A DNA stretch of 10,551 bases, taken from positions 1 to 10,551 of the forward strand of contig JAFWEA010000067.1 in the NCBI GenBank assembly GCA_017543005.1. The letters run 5' to 3'. Made by a program: the position numbers and the translations under genes. The notes beneath the pieces were generated by a model. The model did no database searches. It was given only the letters and a program-made list of their open reading frames with translations, and had not been told where the DNA came from. Position 1 is the first letter of the stretch, and each line of letters begins with the position of its first letter. Below are positions 6,179 to 10,551 of the stretch, piece by piece. The DNA comes from Solobacterium sp. (GTDB lineage: Bacteria; Bacillota_I; Bacilli_A; Erysipelotrichales; Erysipelotrichaceae).

Positions 6179-7035
6179 TCTGTCTTCCCCAAGAACCGGA
6201 ACAGTTCCTCTTTTCTGTTTTCCATATCCTGATAGCCCAGGTCATACAGTTCCTGCAGTTCCGGGGTATTGCCGCTGAAGCGGGCCACATGCAGGGTGCT
6301 CGACGGCCTGAACAGCATGGCATTGCCTTCATCCACCAGCTTGTAGATCAGGTCCATCTGCTTGTTGTAGTTGAGATGGCGGATTGAGTAGTCCTCCACC
6401 ATTTTCGGATAGTTATGATAGAACATCTTCATCATGACCTTGACTGCGGGACTGCCCGGTTTGCGGACATAGCCGGCCGGCTTTGTCGTGATGACGATGT
6501 GCTTTGTGCAGCCCTTTTCAATGGAACGCTCAATCGGAATCATCTTGGTGATGCCGCCGTCCAGATACTCCCGGCCGTTATACTTCACCCGGGCCGAGGC
6601 AATCGGCAGGGAACAGGCCGCCAGCACCAGCTGCAGCCCATCATCGAGATCCTGCGGGCCAAACCAGACGGTTTCCCCTTTCTTCAGGTCATAGCACCCG
6701 ATTTCCATATCCGGGTTTTCTTCCTTCAGTCTGGCAATGGAGAAATTCTCCTTGTCAACCAGGTCATGAAACAGGTGCTGGTAGGCTACGTAATGATGTT
6801 CCTTGACAAAGGCGGACACGCCGACAATCTCGGGATCCGCGACATATTCCGTCGACATCTTGTGCGGGATATGCTTGTCCCGCATCAGATAGCAGATCAG
6901 ATACAGGGCGCCGGAAGAGATTCCTGCCCCGTAGTCAAATGTTATATCATGGTCATTCAGCCAGGCCAGCGCCCCGGCCGTGTAGGCCCCGCGCATCCCG
7001 CCGCCTTCCAGTACCAGTCCATATCGTTCCGTCAT
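6175..7035 (-). CDS. Patatin-like phospholipase/acyl hydrolase (YjjU-like)
   Basis: A probable serine lipid acyl hydrolase of 286 aa using the patatin Ser-Asp dyad. The glycine-rich oxyanion loop is EGGGMRGAYTAG (10-21), the nucleophile elbow is GISSG (38-42) with Ser40, and the second catalytic residue is Asp159 in YLDGGITKMIPI. Patatins usually have GxSAG, so the Ser after the nucleophile is a mild variant. No signal peptide or membrane helix is evident, so it is presumably cytosolic or peripheral, acting on membrane lipids. The ATG at 7035 is preceded by AGAGGA at good spacing, 11 bases after the amidase stop. It is in the same cluster as cardiolipin synthase, which fits phospholipid turnover, though the real substrate is unknown. 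Confidence 0.92.
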   Translation of the reverse strand: MTERYGLVLEGGGMRGAYTAGALAWLNDHDITFDYGAGISSGALYLICYLMRDKHIPHKMSTEYVADPEIVGVSAFVKEHHYVAYQHLFHDLVDKENFSIARLKEENPDMEIGCYDLKKGETVWFGPQDLDDGLQLVLAACSLPIASARVKYNGREYLDGGITKMIPIERSIEKGCTKHIVITTKPAGYVRKPGSPAVKVMMKMFYHNYPKMVEDYSIRHLNYNKQMDLIYKLVDEGNAMLFRPSSTLHVARFSGNTPELQELYDLGYQDMENRKEELFRFLGKTE

Positions 7036-7046
7036 ATTCGTTCCTC

Positions 7047-7778
7047 TTACTCTTCTGTTTCTGTCGGTGCTTCTGCCGCAGCAGCTGCCTGCAGCTCATC
7101 ATAGTCCGCCTGAACCAGTTCCTTGAACCAGGTCACCTTGTTTTCGGTGATCAGCCGGTGCGGGCAGATCTTGCCCATGAAATCCCGGTGCAGATAGACA
7201 TCATCCGGGGTCAGCCCGTAGGCCTGCAGCAGTTCGGCGCACAGCCAGGCGGTATTCCTGACCGTCTGATCGAAATCACCGCTGACATTGACGCACATCT
7301 CAATGCCGATGCCGTTCATATTGCCGCCATCCCGGGAACGGTTGTCCCCGGCATTCCAGGCAATCTCGTTGTCCGGCAGGTTGTGGTAGATGCTGTGATC
7401 ATCCACGGTATAGTGCCAGGATGTAATATCCGTTGTATCCCCGATCAGCCAGTTGCTGTGGGCCAGGGCATCCGCACCGCTGGAGCGGTTGTCCGTTTCG
7501 TGAATGGTCAGGAAACGGATTTCCCTGATTTCCCCGGGCCGGCGGGAACTGTCATAGGGAATATAGACATGATTCACCGGGATGCCATGGACTTCATCCA
7601 ATGTAATGGCATAGGTGATATAGCCGCTTTCTTCCTCCGCCGTTTCCGTTACGACAACCGGCGGTTTCTCCGGTTTCCGGCGCAGCAGCCCGTATACTGC
7701 TCCTGCCAGCAGCAGCGGGATCATCAGCAGGATCAGGATCCGGCCAAGCCTGACTCTGCCCGGACGCTTCCTGCTCAT
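7047..7778 (-). CDS. Membrane-anchored N-acetylmuramoyl-L-alanine amidase (Amidase_2/PGRP fold)
   Basis: A zinc amidase predicted to cut the bond between N-acetylmuramic acid and L-Ala in peptidoglycan. It has 243 aa: a basic N-terminus, a signal anchor about 14-32, a linker, and an Amidase_2 domain about 65-225. Zinc ligands match T7 lysozyme: His93 (TIHETDN), His197 (YLHRDF) and Cys205 (KICPHR), with Lys203 two residues before the Cys and Tyr123 in SWHYTVDD as probable catalytic residues. GIGIEMCVN (156-164) is another family strand. There is an Ala/Glu-rich tail and no cell-wall-binding repeats. The signal anchor suggests a tethered housekeeping hydrolase rather than a phage lysin, and no phage genes are nearby. 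The start overlaps the cls stop by one base (TGATG) without a clear Shine-Dalgarno, so its translation is probably coupled to cls. Confidence 0.93.
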   Translation of the reverse strand: MSRKRPGRVRLGRILILLMIPLLLAGAVYGLLRRKPEKPPVVVTETAEEESGYITYAITLDEVHGIPVNHVYIPYDSSRRPGEIREIRFLTIHETDNRSSGADALAHSNWLIGDTTDITSWHYTVDDHSIYHNLPDNEIAWNAGDNRSRDGGNMNGIGIEMCVNVSGDFDQTVRNTAWLCAELLQAYGLTPDDVYLHRDFMGKICPHRLITENKVTWFKELVQADYDELQAAAAAEAPTETEE

Positions 7779-9307
7779 CAGAACAGCGGCGCCATCAGCC
7801 TCAGGATGGCGCGGAAGACCCGGACGAGCGGATTCGTATTCTCCACTTCTTCCAAGGTCACCTCGTGGGAACGCTCCAGGGCCTGTTCGAAGTCTTTCCG
7901 GATCTGCAGGACTTCCGGCGAATCGAACATCAGCACCCCGTCTTCAAAGTGCAGGAAATAACTTCTGTAGTCCGTGTTGACGGACCCGACAATGGCCAGA
8001 CTGTCATCCGACACAATGGCCTTGCTGTGATTGAACCCCGGGGTAAACTCATAGATCCTGACCCCGTTGATCAGCAGCTGATAGTAATTCGAGCGGGTAA
8101 TGGAGAAAACATACCGCTTGTCCGGGATATGCGGCACCAGGATCCGTACATCCACGCCGGTCTCTGCCGACAGGGTCAATGCTCTCAGCATGTCCGCGTT
8201 GAGCACCAGGTACGGCGTGTTGACGTAAACATACTTCCGGGCATGGTTGACGATATTCAGGTGCATGCTCAGGCCGACATCCGAATCATCCGTCGGCGTA
8301 TCGGAGAACGGCTGAAAGAGCCCATGGTAACCCATCGGCTCGGGCATGATATGGTACTTTTCGTAGTCAATTGCCGTATCATCCGGCTTGAGATAACTGT
8401 ACATGCTCAAAAACATATCCGACAGACTCCAGACTGCTTCTCCTTCAAGCATCAGGACCGAATCCCGCCAGTACCCGTAACGGGTCTTCAGATTGATATA
8501 TTCATCGGCCAGATTCACCCCGCCGGTAAAGCCCACCCGGTTGTCCACGACACAGATCTTGCGGTGATCGCGGTTGTTCATCTGGATCATCAGGGCCGGC
8601 CGCAGGCGGTTGAACCGGTAGGTTTCAATGCCCATCGCATTGAGCTTTTTGTCATAGCGGTACGGCAGGGTCGTGGCACAGCCGAAGTCATCGTAAATCA
8701 GCTTGATTTCCACCCCGGCCGCCGCCTTCTCTTTCAGAATCTCCAGCACGCTGTTCCACATCTTCCCTTCATCGATGATGAAGTATTCCATGAAAATGAA
8801 GTGCTCGGCTTTCTTCAATTCTTCCAGCAGCACCGGGAACCACTCCTCCCCGCTGGCGAAATAGCGCGCCTTTGTATCATCATAGACCGGGAACCGGCTG
8901 GTCTTCAGGGCATAGGCAAACATCTTGTGCACCTGCGGGTGTTCCCAGGCCAGCTTATGCATCAGGCTGCCGTCCTGCTGCAGCAGTTCCCGCATCTTGT
9001 CCGAAGCCTGACTGGTGCCTTTGGACAGTTTCTTCGGCATCCGCTTGTTGCCGCAGACCAGATACAGCGGCACACCGACAATCGGCACAGCCAGAATCAA
9101 AATGCTCCAGACGATTTTATATTCTGAATCTTCATAGCGGTTCAGGATGATAATGGCGAAGGCAATGGCCACCGCGTTGAACAGCGGCGACAGCTGCCAG
9201 GTCAGAGCAGCCCGGTAAAACCACATGAAAAGAAACCAGAACTGAATCAGGATCAGCACGGCTATAATCATCATCCGGCTCGTCAGGATCTTGAAGAGAC
9301 GATGCAT
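7778..9307 (-). CDS. cls: Cardiolipin synthase (two-HKD phospholipase D superfamily)
   Basis: An integral membrane enzyme that joins two phosphatidylglycerol molecules into cardiolipin and glycerol. It has 509 aa, the usual bacterial Cls length. Two or three N-terminal hydrophobic helices (about 12-32, 36-55, 64-85; the PLDNase N-terminal region with VPLYLVCGNKRMPKK) precede two phospholipase D domains. HKD motif 1 is HRKICVVD (His248, Lys250, Asp255), followed by NRVGFTGGVN. HKD motif 2 is HSKAIVSD (His427, Lys429, Asp434), followed by SLAIVGSVNTDYRS. The start ATG at 9307 fits family N-termini (xxRLFKILTSRM), but AGGAG lies only one base upstream and a -10 box lies six bases upstream. A start at Met12/13 would cut into the first helix and has no better ribosome site. 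It is followed by the amidase with a one-base overlap. Confidence 0.95.
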   Translation of the reverse strand: MHRLFKILTSRMMIIAVLILIQFWFLFMWFYRAALTWQLSPLFNAVAIAFAIIILNRYEDSEYKIVWSILILAVPIVGVPLYLVCGNKRMPKKLSKGTSQASDKMRELLQQDGSLMHKLAWEHPQVHKMFAYALKTSRFPVYDDTKARYFASGEEWFPVLLEELKKAEHFIFMEYFIIDEGKMWNSVLEILKEKAAAGVEIKLIYDDFGCATTLPYRYDKKLNAMGIETYRFNRLRPALMIQMNNRDHRKICVVDNRVGFTGGVNLADEYINLKTRYGYWRDSVLMLEGEAVWSLSDMFLSMYSYLKPDDTAIDYEKYHIMPEPMGYHGLFQPFSDTPTDDSDVGLSMHLNIVNHARKYVYVNTPYLVLNADMLRALTLSAETGVDVRILVPHIPDKRYVFSITRSNYYQLLINGVRIYEFTPGFNHSKAIVSDDSLAIVGSVNTDYRSYFLHFEDGVLMFDSPEVLQIRKDFEQALERSHEVTLEEVENTNPLVRVFRAILRLMAPLF

Positions 9308-9313
9308 GCTCCT

Positions 9314-9322
9314 ATTATAGCA
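9314..9322 (-). promoter_or_regulatory. Extended -10 promoter immediately before cls
   Basis: On the - strand, TGC-TATAAT (9322-9314) is a perfect extended -10 box, followed by AGGAGC and then the cls ATG at 9307. No good -35 is seen at 16-18 bases, which an extended -10 can tolerate. Transcription would begin at or beside the A of the start codon, so transcripts from it would be essentially leaderless. Longer transcripts from upstream would carry AGGAG one base before ATG. Confidence 0.5.
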
Positions 9323-9351
9323 AAAGCAGAATCAAACTGCAGAGTATGCAG

Positions 9352-9831
9352 TCAATCCTGCTTCAGATCATATTCGTAGATATTCTTAATGGTTTCACCC
9401 CGGCGGTAGAGCCAGTGATCCTCCGGCACGGGCACGGTTTCCAGCAGGGTGCCGTTGAGCTTTTCCAGGGTCCGGCGGGACGCGATGTTGTCCGGGGAAC
9501 AGGTGATCAGCAGTTTCTCAAAGCCGTATACATCCCGTGCTACCGGCAGAAGCACCCGGCAGGCATGGTAGGCATAGCCATGGCCGCGGTGGACCGAAAC
9601 GACATTGTAGCCGATATTGCCGGCATAATACAGCGTCGGATCATTCCCGATCCGCAGGTCGCAGGTTCCGACCTTGACATAAGACCCGTGCTTATAGATC
9701 CCAAACAGGATTGAGTGGGTATTGTCGTTGAACATATTGGCGGGAATATCCTGTTCCTGCACCAGGTCAACCACATCACCGCTGTAACGGATCTCTTTTC
9801 TGACCGCCGACAGCAGCCGTTCAAAAATCAC
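9352..9831 (-). CDS. GNAT family N-acetyltransferase
   Basis: An acetyl-CoA-dependent acetyltransferase of 159 aa, of the RimJ/RimL-like Acetyltransf_3 type. The acetyl-CoA binding motif A is present as NIGYNVVSVHRGHGYAYHAC, with the RGHGYA pyrophosphate loop at 82-87. The later CSPDNIASRRTLEKLNG and VPEDHWLYRRG segments are typical of this subgroup. The substrate is unknown. The open frame reaches a TTG at 9864, but AGGAGG at 9845-9840 lies eight bases before GTG 9831-9829, so I place the start at that GTG. The spacing is 13 bases after the upstream lipoprotein gene, whose stop overlaps this ribosome site by one base. This indicates co-transcription with the lipoprotein gene. The stop is 44 bases before cls. 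Confidence 0.88.
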   Translation of the reverse strand: MIFERLLSAVRKEIRYSGDVVDLVQEQDIPANMFNDNTHSILFGIYKHGSYVKVGTCDLRIGNDPTLYYAGNIGYNVVSVHRGHGYAYHACRVLLPVARDVYGFEKLLITCSPDNIASRRTLEKLNGTLLETVPVPEDHWLYRRGETIKNIYEYDLKQD

Positions 9832-9839
9832 AGACAGCG

Positions 9840-9845
9840 CCTCCT
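9840..9845 (-). promoter_or_regulatory. Ribosome binding site that sets the GNAT gene start
   Basis: A perfect AGGAGG on the - strand, eight bases upstream of GTG 9831-9829. It lies inside the reading frame opened by TTG 9864, so the TTG start is unlikely. The site overlaps the last base of the upstream gene's TGA stop. Confidence 0.85.
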
Positions 9846-10426
9846 CAGTCCGCCAGACTGACAATCAGGTCCCGGTAGATGCCGCGCAGTGTTTCTTTCT
9901 GCGCATCCGTCAGCTGGGCATCCCCACTGGAAAATTCAAAATCATCCACCAGCGAGATATGATTCCCGATGATTTTGCCTTCCTTGACGGCAATGATATC
10001 CGGAATCAGGAAGTTCTTTTCCCCGCTCTCCGATTCGGCCAGGGCCGCATCGAGATACGGCAGGAGTTCTTCGTATTTCTCGTAGGTCAGCTTGGAAAGG
10101 TCCACGTCAACATAGTAGACGGAAAGGCCGTATTCGTTGAGCACCACGTCCAGTTCCGGAACAGCCCGCTGGCAGTACGGGCAGTTCGAGCGGCCGAAGT
10201 ACAGCAGCCCGGTACCGCCCTCATCGAAAAAGCGCATGCACTCATCCGGCGTGATTTCCAGAAACGGCGGTTCTTCATCATTCAGCCACTGATAACCGGA
10301 CATGTCGGCAGCGACGCTGACCGGTTCCACCGCACTGTGGATAACCAGGCCCGTTTCCTCTTCTTCTTTTTTTCCGCAGCCGGCCAGAACCAGGGCCGCA
10401 GCACAAACATATAACAGTTTCTTCAT
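9845..10426 (-). CDS. Thioredoxin-fold lipoprotein (bacteriocin transport accessory protein-like)
   Basis: An extracytoplasmic lipoprotein of 193 aa, probably a thiol-disulfide oxidoreductase. A type II signal peptide (MKKLLYVCAAALVLAGC) ends in a lipobox LAGC with Cys17 as the lipidated residue, followed by an acidic/Lys linker. The thioredoxin-like domain begins near 55. Its active site is CPYC (82-85) in LLYFGRSNCPYCQRAVPELD, then a VYYVDVDL strand, and the expected cis-proline at FLIPDIIAVKEGK. The CPYC pair resembles glutaredoxins and the PedC/BrcD group of small thioredoxin-like proteins. No bacteriocin or ABC transporter gene is adjacent, so that group name is only structural. The open frame reaches TTG 10438, but ATG 10426 has GAGGG five bases upstream and starts a normal signal peptide, so I use it. 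It is the first gene of the cluster. Confidence 0.9.
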   Translation of the reverse strand: MKKLLYVCAAALVLAGCGKKEEEETGLVIHSAVEPVSVAADMSGYQWLNDEEPPFLEITPDECMRFFDEGGTGLLYFGRSNCPYCQRAVPELDVVLNEYGLSVYYVDVDLSKLTYEKYEELLPYLDAALAESESGEKNFLIPDIIAVKEGKIIGNHISLVDDFEFSSGDAQLTDAQKETLRGIYRDLIVSLAD

Positions 10427-10450
10427 TTTATCCCTCAAAACAACAGCCTA

Positions 10451-10479
10451 ATCGTAGCAGGTATCCCCCGGTGCCGCAA
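10451..10479 (-). promoter_or_regulatory. Candidate promoter of the lipoprotein-GNAT cluster
   Basis: On the - strand, TGC-TACGAT (10459-10451) resembles an extended -10 (4 of 6 matches). TTGCGG (10479-10474, TTG matching) is a weak -35 at 17-base spacing. It lies in the 56-base gap after the preceding gene's stop, and no terminator is seen in that gap, so read-through is also possible. Confidence 0.4.
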
Positions 10480-10482
10480 GAA

Positions 10483-10551
10483 TCATGCCAGCCGGCGGAT
10501 GATCGTGCAGATCAGTTCAACTGCCTTCTCCATCTGCCCGACCACGAGATA
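10483..10551 (-). CDS. C-terminal end of an unidentified protein
   Basis: An open frame enters from the right edge and ends at TGA 10485-10483, giving 22 residues: YLVVGQMEKAV followed by ELICTIIRRLA. It reads as an amphipathic C-terminal helix, and its codon style resembles the neighbours. This is too short to assign to a family. It is on the same strand as the lipoprotein gene, 56 bases upstream of it. Confidence 0.55.
   Translation of the reverse strand, partial: YLVVGQMEKAVELICTIIRRLA

Noticed and set aside
7047..7778. Amidase as a prophage endolysin
   Set aside because: It has an N-terminal membrane anchor and no holin, tail or integrase gene nearby. It sits in a tight cluster with cls and patatin.
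7865..9127. Open frame of 420 codons on the + strand opposite cls
   Set aside because: It mirrors the codons of the HKD-domain gene and shows no domain or ribosome site of its own.
9337..9351. Small inverted repeat CTGCA-N5-TGCAG after the GNAT stop, followed by T-rich sequence on the - strand
   Set aside because: The stem is only 5 bp and the T tract is broken, so it is too weak to call a terminator.
9845..10426. Bacteriocin export locus because of the PedC/BrcD-like thioredoxin protein
   Set aside because: No bacteriocin precursor with a double-glycine leader, immunity gene or ABC transporter is visible in the flanking sequence.

Overview
The window looks like ordinary chromosomal DNA from a fairly GC-rich member of the Firmicutes, most plausibly in or near the Erysipelotrichaceae. 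The evidence for this is a PcrA-type helicase with a C-terminal Tudor-like domain, Shine-Dalgarno-led and tightly overlapping genes, a Gram-positive set of envelope enzymes (VanY-like carboxypeptidase, membrane-anchored amidase, two-HKD cardiolipin synthase) and a lipobox lipoprotein. The taxonomic call is inferred from protein style; no marker gene was searched. I see no rRNA, tRNA, CRISPR array, insertion sequence, integrase, phage gene or toxin/defence module. No stretch over 300 bases lacks a gene.

Layout from left to right. Bases 1-218 hold the 3' end of a + strand TPM-domain protein. A bidirectional hairpin terminator (230-260) separates it from the convergent pcrA gene (260 to about 2431, - strand). 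Between pcrA and the next gene (2444-2541) lies a compact divergent control region: two back-to-back promoters with overlapping -35 boxes, a dyad at the very start of the pcrA transcript and a longer-spaced inverted repeat over the + promoter. Rightward from it runs a three-gene overlapping operon (2542-5355): a class I SAM-dependent RNA-type methyltransferase, a RluA-family pseudouridine synthase and a membrane-anchored VanY/M15 D,D-carboxypeptidase. It ends at a second bidirectional terminator (5354-5378).

The remainder (5378-10426, - strand, transcribed right to left) is a tight cluster. In transcription order it holds a thioredoxin-fold lipoprotein, a GNAT acetyltransferase, cardiolipin synthase (with a probable promoter of its own), an anchored N-acetylmuramoyl-L-alanine amidase, a patatin-like lipid hydrolase and a Cof-type HAD phosphatase. 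The last 69 bases are the 3' end of an unidentified - strand gene.

The unifying theme from 4072 to 10426 is the cell envelope: peptidoglycan trimming (carboxypeptidase, amidase), phospholipid synthesis and hydrolysis (Cls, patatin) and an extracytoplasmic thiol/disulfide lipoprotein. The 2542-4075 pair probably modifies RNA. I did not find a convincing undescribed system. The points most worth a second look are regulatory: the pcrA/methyltransferase divergent region, the cls start site where the -10 box runs into the start codon, and the very basic cytoplasmic tail of the VanY-like enzyme. Three gene starts (pcrA, the GNAT gene, the lipoprotein) are placed inside the longest reading frame because the ribosome binding sites point there.
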